DNA from: an uncultured Kiloniellales bacterium | GTDB lineage: Bacteria; Pseudomonadota; Alphaproteobacteria; Kiloniellales; JAKSDN01 | Length of the DNA stretch: 55,720 nucleotides | Direction: 5' to 3' | Assembly (NCBI GenBank): GCA_947258885.1 | Contig: CAMYKD010000035.1 | Location: 1 to 55,720, forward strand | In this document: piece after piece, positions 16,699 through 26,351 of the stretch | How the letters are laid out: every line of letters begins with the position of its first letter | Position numbering within the stretch: position 1 is the stretch's first letter | Notes under the pieces: model-generated | What the model was told of the DNA's origin: nothing | What the model saw: the letters and a program-made list of their open reading frames with translations, nothing else | The model's database searches: none | Position numbers and translations under genes: made by a program

Positions 16699-19616
16699 GA
16701 GCCGGCACCAACCGCCTGCCGGCGCCGGCCGGCCTGCTGGTCGACCGCGACCGACCCGTCTCCTTCGCCTGGGAGGGCGCGCGCTACCAGGGCTTGGTGG
16801 GCGACACCCTGGCCAGCGCCCTGGCCGCCAACGACGAATGGATCCTGTCACGCTCCTTCAAATACCACCGGCCGCGCGGCGTGCTCACCATGGCGGGGCA
16901 GGACGCCAATACCCTGGTCCAGCTGAAAGGCGCCCCCAACGTGCCCGCCGACCGCCTACCGATCGTCGAGGACCTGGAGACCTGGGGCCAGAACTACAGC
17001 GGCAGCCTGAAGCGTGACCGGAACGCCGTCCTGGCGCGCCTCGGCCGCTTCATGCCGGTCGGCTTCTACTACCGAGCCTTCTACAGGCCGCGGGGCATCT
17101 GGCAGGCCTTCTGGGAGCCGATCGTGCGCCGCAGCACGGGGCTGGGCAAAGTCGATCGCGCGACCCCGCACGGCCATTTCGACAAGGCCTACGGCTTTTG
17201 CGACCTGGCCGTGATCGGCGGTGGTCCGGCGGGCGTCTCCGCGGCGCTCGCCGCGGCCGGGGCCGGCGCCGAGGTGCTGCTGGTCGAAGAGAACCCGGTC
17301 CTGGGCGGCTCCCTCGCCTATGCCCGCTTCGATGCCGAGGGCAAGCTGGCGGCAGAGCGCCGCGAGGCCCTGGCGGCCGCGGTCGAGGCGGACCCGAAGA
17401 TCGAGGTCATGACCGACGCGGTCTGCAACGGCTGGTTCGCCGACAACTGGCTGCCGGTGATCCGCGGCAACCGCATGTATAAGATCCGGGCCAAAGAGGT
17501 GGTCCTGGCGACGGGTTCGATCGAGCAGCCGGCGATCTTCCGCAACAACGACCTGCCCGGGGTCATGCAGGGCTCGGCCGCGCAGCGCCTGATCCGGCTC
17601 TACGGCGTCCGGCCTGGACGGCGGGCCGTGGTGCTGGCCGGCAACGACGACGGCTACGGCGTGGCGCTCGACTTGGCCGAGGCGGGCGTCGAGGTCGCGG
17701 CCGTGGTCGACTTGCGCCCGGAGCCGGCGCCCTCGGCGCTGACCGAGGCCGTGGTCGGGCAGGGCATCGAAGTTCTCGCCGGCCACTGTGTCGCCGAGGC
17801 GCGCGCCGGCCCCGGCAACCGCCACGTCACGGGCGCTCTCGTGAGCCGGCCGGACGGCCAGGGCGGGGCCGTGCCTGGCGGAAGGACGATCGCCTGCGAC
17901 CTGCTCTGCATGTCGACCGGCTACATGCCGACCTATCAGCTGGCGCTGCAGGCCGGCGCCAAGCTCGGCTGCGACGACGCCGGCGCGCACTTTTCCATCA
18001 CCGGTCTGCCGGACCACCTGCGGCTCGCCGGCTCGGTGGACGGCGCCTACGACCTGGAGGCGGTGCTGGCCGAGGGCCGACACGCCGGCTGGCGGGCCGC
18101 CGAGGCGCTGGGCCTGACTGTGGGGTCCGAGCCCGAGGCGCCGGCGGATAGGGGGGAGGCGAACGCCAACCATCCCTGGCCGATCTTCCCGCATGCCAAG
18201 GGCAAGGACTTCGTCGACTTCGACGAGGATCTCCAGGTCAAGGACATCGTGAATGCCGTGGCCGATGGCTACGGCGAGATCGAGCTGGTCAAGCGCTTCT
18301 CGACGGTCGGCATGGGACCGAGCCAGGGGCGCCACTCGGCGCTGGCCACGGCCCGCTTGGTCGCGCGCGCGACCGGGCGCTCGGTCGCCGAGACCGGTGT
18401 TACCGCGGCGCGGCCGCCCTTCACCGGAGAGAAGCTCGGCGTGCTGGCCGGGCGCGGCTTCGAGCCGGAGCGCCTGACCGCCATGCACCACCGTCACCTG
18501 GAGCTGGGCGCACAGATGATAACGGCGGGCCTATGGTGGCGGCCGGCCTATTACGGGACCAAGGACCGGCGCGAGGACTGCATCCGCGAGGAGGTCCTGG
18601 CGGTGCGCCGGAACGTCGCGATGATCGATGTCTCGACCCTGGGCGGGCTCGAGGTGCGCGGCCCCGACGCGGCCGAGTTCCTGGAGCGCGTCTACACTTT
18701 CGCCTATATGAAGCAACCGCTCGGCCGGGCGCGCTACGCGCTGATGACCAACGACACCGGCACGGTGATCGACGACGGCGTCGCCTGCCGCCTGCGCGAC
18801 GACCACTTCTACGTCACCGCCACGACGGGCGGGGTCGACCGGGTCTACCGCACCATGCTTTGGTGGAATGCGCAGTGGCGTCTCGATGTCGACATCGCCA
18901 ACGTCACCGCGGCCATCGCCGGGGTCAATGTCGCCGGACCGAACGCGCGCGCCGTCCTCGCGCCCCTGGTCGAGGGCGCCGACCTCTCGGCCGAGGCCTT
19001 TCCTTACATGGGCCTGCGCGAGGCGAGCGTGGCGGGCATCCCGGCGCGGCTGATGCGGGTCGGCTTCGTCGGCGAGCTGGGCTACGAGGTCCACGTCCCG
19101 GCCGCCTTCGGCGAGGCGTTGTGGGACCGCCTGCTCGAGGCCGGCGACTCCCACCGCATGACTCCCTTCGGCGTCGAGGCGCAGCGCGTCCTGCGGCTCG
19201 AGAAGGGCCACATTATCATCGGCCAGGACACCGACGCCATGACCACGCCGGACGAGGTCGACATGGCCTGGGCGATCGCCAGGAAGAAGCCGTTCTTCGT
19301 CGGCGGCCGATCGATCGAGCTGAGGCGCCGCCATCCCTCCAAGCGCAAGCTGGTCGGCTTTACTCTGGAGGGCGCGGACGCGGCGCTGCCCAAGGAGTCG
19401 AACCTGGTGCTGCGCGAAGGCGAGATGGTCGGGTTTGTCAGCTCGGTGACGCGCTCGCCCGCCTTGGAACGAGTGATCGGCCTGGCCTACACGGCGGCGG
19501 ACGAGGCGCAGGAGGGCGCCTCCCTGCGCATCAAGCTGACCTCGGGCCGGATGGTGGAGGGCCGGGTGGTACCGCCGCATTTCTACGATCCCGACAACCA
19601 GCGCCAGGAGATGTGA
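16695..19616 (+). CDS. soxA: Sarcosine oxidase, alpha subunit
   Basis: 973 residues, normal for the family. N-terminal 2Fe-2S-like small domain (VSFAWEGARYQGLVGDTLAS, SRSFKYHRPRGVLTMAG), then an NAD-binding domain (LAVIGGGPAGVSAALAAAGA, LLVEENPVLGG), and a C-terminal folate-binding GCV_T domain (RVGFVGELGYEVHVPAAFGE). The chosen ATG overlaps the soxD stop by ATGA; the longer open frame reaching back to 16143 is only an extension through soxB and soxD. Full-length and intact, unlike its neighbours soxG and the upstream dehydrogenase. Confidence 0.95.
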   Translation: MRAGTNRLPAPAGLLVDRDRPVSFAWEGARYQGLVGDTLASALAANDEWILSRSFKYHRPRGVLTMAGQDANTLVQLKGAPNVPADRLPIVEDLETWGQNYSGSLKRDRNAVLARLGRFMPVGFYYRAFYRPRGIWQAFWEPIVRRSTGLGKVDRATPHGHFDKAYGFCDLAVIGGGPAGVSAALAAAGAGAEVLLVEENPVLGGSLAYARFDAEGKLAAERREALAAAVEADPKIEVMTDAVCNGWFADNWLPVIRGNRMYKIRAKEVVLATGSIEQPAIFRNNDLPGVMQGSAAQRLIRLYGVRPGRRAVVLAGNDDGYGVALDLAEAGVEVAAVVDLRPEPAPSALTEAVVGQGIEVLAGHCVAEARAGPGNRHVTGALVSRPDGQGGAVPGGRTIACDLLCMSTGYMPTYQLALQAGAKLGCDDAGAHFSITGLPDHLRLAGSVDGAYDLEAVLAEGRHAGWRAAEALGLTVGSEPEAPADRGEANANHPWPIFPHAKGKDFVDFDEDLQVKDIVNAVADGYGEIELVKRFSTVGMGPSQGRHSALATARLVARATGRSVAETGVTAARPPFTGEKLGVLAGRGFEPERLTAMHHRHLELGAQMITAGLWWRPAYYGTKDRREDCIREEVLAVRRNVAMIDVSTLGGLEVRGPDAAEFLERVYTFAYMKQPLGRARYALMTNDTGTVIDDGVACRLRDDHFYVTATTGGVDRVYRTMLWWNAQWRLDVDIANVTAAIAGVNVAGPNARAVLAPLVEGADLSAEAFPYMGLREASVAGIPARLMRVGFVGELGYEVHVPAAFGEALWDRLLEAGDSHRMTPFGVEAQRVLRLEKGHIIIGQDTDAMTTPDEVDMAWAIARKKPFFVGGRSIELRRRHPSKRKLVGFTLEGADAALPKESNLVLREGEMVGFVSSVTRSPALERVIGLAYTAADEAQEGASLRIKLTSGRMVEGRVVPPHFYDPDNQRQEM

Positions 19617-19620
19617 AGTC

Positions 19621-20282
19621 ATGACCGTGCCCGGCGACTTTCCGCGTCGCAGCTTCGTCGCCCGCAAGCTCGCCGAGGCGGGGGCCGGCTTCGTGGCCCT
19701 GGGCGACGCCGCCGTCGCGCTCGACTTCGGCGATCCCGCGGCCGAGGCCGAGGCCGCCCGGCGCCTGGGCCTGGCCGACCTTTCGCCCGTGCCGCGCACC
19801 GGCTTCAAGGGCGCGGGCACGGTCGAGTGGTTGGCGGAGCAGGGGGTCGAGGTGCCGGCCGAGAGCAACAGCGCGGCGCGCCAGTCAGGTGGCGAGCTGG
19901 CCGCGCGTTTGGCCCCCGGCGAGGTCTTGGTCCTGGGTACTCCGGAGCGCGCGGCCGAGGGCCTGCCGGCGGCGCTGGACCGCGCCGCGACAGCCACGCC
20001 TGGTTCCTGGTGAGCGGTAGCGAGGCTGCGGCCATGTTCGCCAAGCTCTGCGGCGTCGACCTGCGGCCGGCCAAGTTCCCGGACCTGTCGATCGCCCAGA
20101 CTTCGGTCGCGCGGATCTCGGCCATCGTCGTGCGCCACGACCGGGGCGGCACGCTCGCCTATCACCTGCTGACCGACAGCGCCTCGGCGGAATACCTCTG
20201 GGATTGCCTGCTGGACGCCATGGCCGAATTCGAGGGAAGGCCGGTGGGGCTCACGGCGGTCAGGGCGCTCGGCGGCGACTGA
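19621..20282 (+). pseudogene. soxG: Sarcosine oxidase, gamma subunit, frameshifted
   Basis: Starts four bases after soxA. The first frame encodes the N-terminal half up to about base 19990; the second frame resumes with RDSHAWFLVSGSEAAAMFAK and ends LTAVRALGGD at 20282, the expected end of SoxG (about 220 residues). The break lies in GACCGCGCCGCGACAGCC, near 19980-20000, and is explained by a single-base indel in a GC-rich stretch. The gamma subunit is needed for the stable tetramer. Sequence error or true mutation cannot be separated here. Confidence 0.85.
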
Positions 20283-20662
20283 CGGCCGCCCCGCTTGCGC
20301 GGGGGACAGACGGCGGCAGGGTGGCCGCTATGGCCAGGATTTCTGCGGCCGTCCCTGCCGCCGTCGCGCCGCGATCAAGACCGCGGCGCATCGAGTGGGG
20401 CTGTCTCACGCTGGCGCGCAGGCGCTGATGTCGGACCGTTTCCTCTTCCAACCCGGACTGCCCTGTGCCGAATCCGGGAGGCTCCATTCGCACCTTAGCC
20501 GCGGGATGCGCGGCGACCATTGACTTAGATCAAAAAAGCGTCGGGTCCTGTTGGCAGACCTCCCGGCGGCTTGGTAGAGTTGAGAGTCTTGGTGTCATTG
20601 GGGAGGAAGGGCAAGCCTATGGGGATGAACGATCCGTACCCCTGCCGTGCGAGACAGAGTCC
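20283..20662. other. Gene-free interval with FNR-like box
   Basis: No credible gene. Contains the FNR/FixK-like dyad at 20520-20533. A GGGGAGGAAGG run near 20600 precedes an ATG in the wrong frame for the next gene. Confidence 0.6.
20520..20533. promoter_or_regulatory. FNR/FixK-type binding site
   Basis: TTGAC-TTAG-ATCAA, nine of ten positions of the TTGAT-N4-ATCAA consensus for CRP/FNR-family oxygen regulators (FNR, FixK, Anr). Lies about 130 bases upstream of the lipoate-ligase/DUF116 gene. Suggests low-oxygen control; position relative to the promoter unknown. Confidence 0.65.
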
Positions 20663-22210
20663 GTGCTCTCGGTGATCGACAGCGGCCTGTGCCAGGCTGC
20701 CGAGGTGCAGGCGCGCGACTTGGCGATGTTGCGCGCCGTAGCGGCCGGTGCGCGGGGGCCCCTGCTGCGCTTTTATCGCTGCCGGCCCACGGCGTTGCTC
20801 GGCCGTCACCAATGGGCGGATAAAGAGCTCCGGCTCGACTATTGCCGCGACCAGGGCATCGCCGTGGTCCGGCGGCCGAGCGGCGGTGGCGCGCTTTATG
20901 CGGACGAGGGGCAGCTGGCCTGGAGCCTGATCCTGCCCCGCACGGCCGATGACGGCCGGCCGAATCTCGAGGCGCTCCTGGAGCAGGCCTGCCGGGCGGT
21001 GGCGCAAGGGCTGGCGCGCCTTGGCGTGGAGACCCGCTTCAAGGCGCCCAACGACCTGGAGGTGGCGGGCCGAAAGCTCGCCGGGTGCCACGTGGCGGTG
21101 GACCCGGGCGCGGTGCTGCTGCACGGCACCATTCTGCTGAGCGTGGACGTGGAGCGCATGCTCCATGCATTGCGCGTACCCACCGAGAAGCTCTCGCCCA
21201 AGGGTCTGGACGGGGCCCGCCAACGGCTCGTCACCCTGGCCGAGTTGCTGGGAGCGCCGCCCGCCGTGGCGGCCGTGCGGGAGGCGCTGGTCGCGGGCAT
21301 GTCCGGCGTCTTCGGACTGGCTCGAAAAGCGGCCCGGGCGGACTTTCCGGCCCGGTCGGTCCCGGTGGCGGAACCCACTGCGGCGGCTGACGCGGCCGCC
21401 CTGCCGGAGGGGGAGGAGGTGGCGGAGAGCTTCTGGGCCTCCGGCGGCGGACTGCTGCGCGCGCGCCTCTCCTTCGATGCCGGGAGGACCCGTATCGCGC
21501 GCGTGGCGCTCGCCGGCGACGTGACGGTCCATCCGGCCGACCTCTTCGACCGTCTGGCACGCCGGCTGGAGGGCCTCCCGGTGGAGGCGCTGCGCCCCCG
21601 CCTGGCCTCCTTCTTCGCGGTGGAGGAGGTCGAGCTCCTGGGCTTCGGGCCGCAGGACTTGGCCCACGTTCTGCAGCGCGCCCTTGACCGGCTGGACGAG
21701 CAGCGGGCCTTCGGGATCGCGCCCGGACAGGCCAACAGCCTGATGGTCCACGGTCCCGAACCGCTTTCCGCCGAGGAGATCGCTCGGCGGGCCAGCGTCA
21801 TGCTGGTCCCCTACTGCGCCAAGATGCCGGCCTGCAAATGGCGCCGCCGGAACCGCTGCACCGAGTGCGGCCTGTGCGAGGTGGGCGAGGCCTACCGCTT
21901 GGCGCGCGAGCGGGGGCTGCGGGTGATCTCCATCAACAACTACGAGCACCTCTGCCGCGCACTCGACGAGCTCAAGCGCGACGGTGTCGAGGCCTACCTC
22001 GGCATGTGCTGCTCGCAGTTCTACGTCAAGCGCAACCGGGCCTTCCGCGAGGCCGGCATCCCGGCCGTGCTGATGGACGTCAGTGGCGCCAACTGCTACG
22101 AGCTGCACCAGGAGGAGCAGGCCTACGCCGGCACCTTCGAGGCCAAGTCCGAGCTCGACATCCCGCTGCTGGAACGGATCGTGGCGGCGGGCAGGGACGA
22201 GACCCGTTGA
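20663..22210 (+). CDS. Lipoate-protein ligase A-like domain fused to DUF116
   Basis: 515 residues from a GTG at 20663 (an upstream in-frame start at 20465 would add about 66 residues lacking homology; choice uncertain). N-terminal part is a biotin/lipoate ligase catalytic domain: LGRHQWADKEL, VRRPSGGGALYADEGQLAWS (RRxSGGGxVxHD-like, with Tyr-Ala where Val-x-His is usual), FKAPNDLEVAGRKLAGC. C-terminal about 150 residues match DUF116 with many cysteines: CAKMPACKWRRRNRCTECGL, then YLGMCCSQFYVKRN. The cysteines suggest an iron-sulfur or metal site. Fusion of lipoyl attachment to DUF116 is uncommon. No lipoyl-domain partner is visible nearby. An FNR-like box upstream suggests anaerobic control. 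Confidence 0.85.
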   Translation: MLSVIDSGLCQAAEVQARDLAMLRAVAAGARGPLLRFYRCRPTALLGRHQWADKELRLDYCRDQGIAVVRRPSGGGALYADEGQLAWSLILPRTADDGRPNLEALLEQACRAVAQGLARLGVETRFKAPNDLEVAGRKLAGCHVAVDPGAVLLHGTILLSVDVERMLHALRVPTEKLSPKGLDGARQRLVTLAELLGAPPAVAAVREALVAGMSGVFGLARKAARADFPARSVPVAEPTAAADAAALPEGEEVAESFWASGGGLLRARLSFDAGRTRIARVALAGDVTVHPADLFDRLARRLEGLPVEALRPRLASFFAVEEVELLGFGPQDLAHVLQRALDRLDEQRAFGIAPGQANSLMVHGPEPLSAEEIARRASVMLVPYCAKMPACKWRRRNRCTECGLCEVGEAYRLARERGLRVISINNYEHLCRALDELKRDGVEAYLGMCCSQFYVKRNRAFREAGIPAVLMDVSGANCYELHQEEQAYAGTFEAKSELDIPLLERIVAAGRDETR

Positions 22211-22377
22211 CCCGCTGCCCGGCCCGGGTTCCGCGACACCGGGAAAGGCCGGACACGGCAACGCGATGGCCTTGACCCGCGCCTCGGCCTCCGGCGGGCA
22301 CCCTCACGCCGAGTTGCTAGGACCGCAGCGGCGGCGCGGCGCAGAATGGCGTTTGGTTCAGCTCGCGAGGCCCCGCC

Positions 22378-23199
22378 ATGTGTGAGCTCTTCGCCATGTC
22401 GAGCACCGTGCCGGCCACGGTCAACTACTCGCTCGAGCGCTTCGCCCGGCACGGCGGCCTGACCCACGCCAACCGCGACGGCTGGGGCATCGGCTACTTC
22501 GAGGGGGGCGACGTGCGCCTGATCAAGGAGCCGGAGCCGGCCAGCGACAGCCCCTGGGTCCGCTTCATCGCCGAGCGCGAGCTGGAGAGCCACTGCGTGA
22601 TCGCCCATGTCCGCTGGGCCACGCACGGCGGAGCCACGCTCGAGAACACGCATCCCTTCGAGCGCGAGCTGGCCGGCCGGCGCCACGTCTTCGCCCACAA
22701 CGGCAGCCTGGACGACGTCGAGCACACGCTGCCCTTCGAGTCCGACCGCTTCCGCCCGATCGGCGACACCGATTCCGAGCATGCCTTCTGCGTCCTGCTG
22801 CAGCAGCTCGAGCCGCTCTGGTGCGGCGCGACGGAGCCGCCGCCACTGGAGGCACGGCTCGAGACCGTCGCCCGCTTCGCCGCCGAGGTCCGGTTGCTCG
22901 GCTCGGCCAACTTCCTCTATTCTGACGGGGAGGTGCTGTTCGCCCACGGCCACCGACGGCGCTACGAAGAAGGCGGGCGGATGACCGAGCCCAGGCCGCC
23001 GGGCCTGCATATGCTCAGCCGGCGCTGTGCCGGCGCGGCCCCAGAGGTCGACTGCGACGGCCTCACGGTTTCTGTGCCCAAGCAGAAGGTCGCGTTGCTG
23101 GCCAGCGTGCCGTTGACCGAGGACCCCTGGGTCGCCCTGCCCGAGGGCGCCGTGGTCGCGCTCAGGGCCGGACGGGAGGTGGCGCGGATCGGGCCGTGA
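22378..23199 (+). CDS. Class II glutamine amidotransferase (YafJ-type)
   Basis: 273 residues starting MCELFAMSS, where Cys2 becomes the N-terminal nucleophile after Met removal. HANRDGWGIGYFEGG, HVRWATHGG, HPFERELAGRRHVFAHNGSL and GDTDSEHAFC are the conserved glutaminase-pocket motifs of the YafJ/EgtC/DUF4 group. No synthase domain is attached, so the acceptor of ammonia is unknown. GAGG lies eight bases before the ATG. It follows the lipoate-ligase gene by 167 bases and may be independent. Confidence 0.92.
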   Translation: MCELFAMSSTVPATVNYSLERFARHGGLTHANRDGWGIGYFEGGDVRLIKEPEPASDSPWVRFIAERELESHCVIAHVRWATHGGATLENTHPFERELAGRRHVFAHNGSLDDVEHTLPFESDRFRPIGDTDSEHAFCVLLQQLEPLWCGATEPPPLEARLETVARFAAEVRLLGSANFLYSDGEVLFAHGHRRRYEEGGRMTEPRPPGLHMLSRRCAGAAPEVDCDGLTVSVPKQKVALLASVPLTEDPWVALPEGAVVALRAGREVARIGP

Positions 23200-23259
23200 G
23201 GGGCCTCCCACGGATAAGAATCGGAACGAGCCCATACAAAGGGCCGAAACGGGCCCGTC

Positions 23260-23628
23260 TCACTTGGGCTTCAGGGTCTCGACGAAAGCAATCAGGTCCT
23301 CGATGTTGCGCGGCGTCACCGTGAACTCCGCGACGGGAGAGGGCAGGTCGGTCAGGCGCGGCGTGTCGGGCACCCGCACGTAGACCGGATGGGGACGCCG
23401 CTCGAAGAAGGTCTGGAAGCGCTCCAGGTAGTCCGCGCGCCGGGCCAGCAACTGGAACGATGGCGTAGAGCCGATACCGCCGTAGGGGTTGTGGTCGCCG
23501 ACCACGTGGCAGCGCGCGCAGTGCTGGACCGCGAGCCTGCGTCCCGCGGCGGCATCGCCTTGGGCGCGCGGGGCGGAGAGGGGAAGCATCAGGCCGAGGA
23601 CGAGCGCGGCGGCGGCTGACCGGTTCAT
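23260..23628 (-). CDS. Small periplasmic c-type cytochrome
   Basis: 122 residues: signal peptide (AAAALVLGLMLPLSAPRAQG), one haem-binding CARCH motif near residue 37, and a C-terminal NIEDLIAFVETLKPK helix typical of monohaem cytochrome c. Methionine, the usual distal ligand, is not present in the mature protein after the haem motif, so the sixth ligand may be His or absent; HNPYGG follows. It probably carries electrons for a periplasmic or membrane dehydrogenase. Convergent with the amidotransferase gene. Confidence 0.88.
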   Translation of the reverse strand: MNRSAAAALVLGLMLPLSAPRAQGDAAAGRRLAVQHCARCHVVGDHNPYGGIGSTPSFQLLARRADYLERFQTFFERRPHPVYVRVPDTPRLTDLPSPVAEFTVTPRNIEDLIAFVETLKPK

Positions 23629-23821
23629 GCCGGAAGATTAGCGCGTTCGGTACCGTTGGGGGAAGGTGGGCCGTCTGCCACGCCCGATCTCGATTTGGCT
23701 CTACATATAGTGTATGCTTTCAACGTTACCGGCGATATGTTGTTGGTATCGGGCTGGATCGAGGGGGTGCGGAAACGGCACGAAAGGCTAAGGGAGATTT
23801 CGAACGACTGGGCGGCAAGAC

Positions 23822-24355
23822 ATGTCCACCAAACACCGAAACGGTCCCCAAGGGACCTGCAACGGCCAGGGCGCGCGCGCGACGCGCCTCCGGCGCAAGA
23901 GGGCGGATCTCGTACCGGGTGGGAATCGGAATGCCCGGGCGCTGCAGGGGGCGTTGCTCGAGCACGGCCCCGAACCCGCCATGATCCTGGTGATCCTCGC
24001 GCTCATGGGCGCCAGCGGCACCGTGCGAATCCGCCGTAGTCGCCTCGACGGCTTCGACCGGCCGCTGCGGTCCCCGGCCGTGCAGGCGGTCTTCGCGAAG
24101 TACCGGCGCCGCTTCGCGGGCTGCCTCGACGGGCCCGAGTCCGGTAAAGGTCCCCTGCGGCTGCGCTACTGGGAAGACGGCTGCCAGGCCCGGGCCTTCG
24201 AGGTGCTCTGCGATATGGACCGGCGCGAGGTCCACGAGCTCTTCACGGCCATGGTCGCCAGCAACCTCGCATGCGGCGCCGGCCGCGGCCCCGCTCTCGG
24301 CGACACGCCGCTCGCCGTCGCACTGGCCCGCGAGCTGGGCGCCGGATCCGCGTGA
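23822..24355 (+). CDS. Hypothetical protein, 177 residues
   Basis: I do not recognise the family. The N-terminal 40 residues are basic and of low complexity, followed by a hydrophobic helix (PAMILVILALMGASGTVRI) near 52-70 and a globular part with YWEDGCQARAFEVLCDMDRR. High GC at third codon positions on this strand supports it over the antisense frame. GGGCGG nine bases before the ATG. Convergent with the GDSL gene; no functional context. Confidence 0.6.
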   Translation: MSTKHRNGPQGTCNGQGARATRLRRKRADLVPGGNRNARALQGALLEHGPEPAMILVILALMGASGTVRIRRSRLDGFDRPLRSPAVQAVFAKYRRRFAGCLDGPESGKGPLRLRYWEDGCQARAFEVLCDMDRREVHELFTAMVASNLACGAGRGPALGDTPLAVALARELGAGSA

Positions 24356-24371
24356 TCCGGCGCCCTTTCGG

Positions 24372-25337
24372 TCAATCGTCGGCCGCCACCTCAAAGGCCC
24401 GCGCGGCCGACAGCGTGGTCTGCGCGACCAGGGCCAGGAGCGCGTGGGCGGCCGCGGTCGGGTGGATCAGGTCCCAGAACAGCACGCCCGTCGCATCGTA
24501 GCTGTCGCCCTCCGGCGGGCAGGCTCCGCTTGGGATACGGCTGCCGTCGGGTTGCTGGATCAGGCAGGGCACGGTCACGTTGATGAAGCCGAAAGCCGTC
24601 GGATTGGTCCGGATCGCGCGAAAGGCTTCGTTTATATCGACCAGCACGATCTCGATGTCGAGATCGTCGCTCAGCTCGATCATGGCGCCCGCCAGGATCG
24701 CGTTGTGCCCGGCGGTCAGCGCGTTGAGACCGGCCGCGGCCTCGGGACCCAATACCAAACCGCCCAGCGGCGTGTCGCCGAGGTTGGGCAGGTTGGGCAC
24801 GAGGAACCAGCGGGCGCCGAGGTCGTAGAGCTCCTGCACGGCCGTCACCAGGTCGTCGACCACCAGGACGGGATCGCTGTCCCCGCCGAGGTAGTTGTTG
24901 GCGCCCGCCCAGACCACGACCAAGTCCCTGTGCTTGATCTTGCCGCCGGCGGCCGCGAAGTTCGCGATCTGGCTCAGCACGCCGGTCCCGGGAAACGGCC
25001 CGCGCGTGTCGGTGAAGGCCCCGGCGATCGCGTGGTTGTTGGCCAGTGGGTCGATGACGACGGGCGTCGTGTCGAAATCGCGCTTCGGGTCCAGAAACGG
25101 CTCGAAGACCTCGATCCAAACCGGACCGTTGGAGAAGCGGCCCGCGAAATAGGGCGGGCTCGGCGGCTCGAAGCCGCCGGTCATGGCGAAGAGGTTGCCA
25201 GTATCGCTCAGGCTGTCCCCGAAGACATAGAGGCTCTTGAACTTCGAGCCTGATCCACCCTCTGCCCAGGCGCCGGGGCCTGCCGCGCCCAGCAGCAGAG
25301 TGACGAGCGCCAATGCGCCCAGAAGTCGCTTGGTCAT
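24372..25337 (-). CDS. Secreted GDSL-family lipase/esterase
   Basis: 321 residues. Signal peptide (LLGALALVTLLLGAAG), block I with the nucleophile in LYVFGDSLSDTGNLF, block III NNYLGG (after WAGA), and block V DLIHPTAAAH carrying the catalytic Asp and His. These are the family's SGNH hydrolase landmarks, so the protein is an exported esterase or lipase. The ATG at 25337 is preferred over 25451 because GGGGAAGG precedes it and the signal peptide begins there. Divergent from the PAP2 gene, about 280 bases apart. Confidence 0.92.
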   Translation of the reverse strand: MTKRLLGALALVTLLLGAAGPGAWAEGGSGSKFKSLYVFGDSLSDTGNLFAMTGGFEPPSPPYFAGRFSNGPVWIEVFEPFLDPKRDFDTTPVVIDPLANNHAIAGAFTDTRGPFPGTGVLSQIANFAAAGGKIKHRDLVVVWAGANNYLGGDSDPVLVVDDLVTAVQELYDLGARWFLVPNLPNLGDTPLGGLVLGPEAAAGLNALTAGHNAILAGAMIELSDDLDIEIVLVDINEAFRAIRTNPTAFGFINVTVPCLIQQPDGSRIPSGACPPEGDSYDATGVLFWDLIHPTAAAHALLALVAQTTLSAARAFEVAADD

Positions 25338-25617
25338 GTGCCTTCCCCTGTGTTGCACGGCCGTAGTCTTGCCGGATTTTGTATTGCAGTGGCTGGATGA
25401 ACTATGACATCCGGAAGCATTAAGTACAATCGATAACCTATTGTAAGTCATAACATTTCACATGGCTGCAGGTTGTGTTGCCCGATTTATTCTCCGGATC
25501 GGGCCGCTAGCCGGTGCGGGCAGGCGTGCCTCGCTAATCGGATGTTAAGCCGGTTCCGTCACCATGACGACGCCCGACCGAAGCCCTGCGGTGCCCGGGT
25601 GGGAGCGAACCGCCGAC

Positions 25618-26163
25618 ATGTTCAAACACCTGACGATCACGGCGCTTGCCGCCGCCGCCCTGGTCCACCCGCGGCCCGCGGCCGCCGGCGCGGCGGCCTT
25701 CGAGACCTACGGCGACATCAGCCAGTATGCGATCCCGGGCATCGCCATGCTCTTCACCATGGCGCGCGGCGACGGCGAGGGCCTGGTCCAGCTGGGTGCC
25801 AGCACGGCCGCCACCTTCAGCACGGTGCAGGGCGTGAAGCGCGCCGTCGACCGTGAGCGTCCCGGCGGCGGCAGCCTGTCGTTCCCCTCCGGGCACACCT
25901 CGGGGGCCTTTTCGGGGGCCTCCTACCTGCATTACCGCTACGGCTGGGAATACGGACTGCCCGCCTATCTCGCCGCGGCCGCGGTCGGCTACAGCCGTGT
26001 CGAGGCGGACAAGCACTACTGGAGCGACGTCGTGGTCGGCGCGGCGATCGCCAACCTTTCCGCGTTCTTGTTGGACGATCCGATCGACGAGCGCATCACC
26101 GTCCTGCCGATGCTCGACGTCCGCAAGCCCAGCTTCGGCATCGTCGCCTCGATCCGGTTCTGA
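25618..26163 (+). CDS. PAP2-family membrane/secreted phosphatase
   Basis: 181 residues with an N-terminal signal peptide or anchor (KHLTITALAAAALVHPRP). The three phosphatase motifs are present: KRAVDRERPGGG (KxxxxxxRP), SFPSGHTSGAF (PSGH) and SRVEADKHYWSDVVVGA (SRxxxxxHxxxD). The family removes phosphate from lipid phosphates such as undecaprenyl pyrophosphate or phosphatidate. GGGAG lies 11 bases before the ATG at 25618; an upstream start at 25564 is possible. Confidence 0.92.
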   Translation: MFKHLTITALAAAALVHPRPAAAGAAAFETYGDISQYAIPGIAMLFTMARGDGEGLVQLGASTAATFSTVQGVKRAVDRERPGGGSLSFPSGHTSGAFSGASYLHYRYGWEYGLPAYLAAAAVGYSRVEADKHYWSDVVVGAAIANLSAFLLDDPIDERITVLPMLDVRKPSFGIVASIRF

Positions 26164-26351
26164 TCCGGAGGTCCGGAAGACAGCCGGCCGGCGGGCGAGG
26201 TCGGGGTTCGGCTCCCGTGTCGGCGAGGCGGCGGTCGGGCAGGCTACCCAGGCGCGAATGACAGTATCATAATAGATGGCACTTAGTGTCTACCGGGCGC
26301 CGTTTTCGGTATGTCGGGGCGGCTTCCCTATTCAAGGCGGAGGAGAGGACG

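Noticed and set aside
23726-24394. Minus-strand frame over the 23822-24355 gene
   Set aside because: Third-position GC favours the plus strand; the minus frame overlaps the GDSL gene end and shows no domain.
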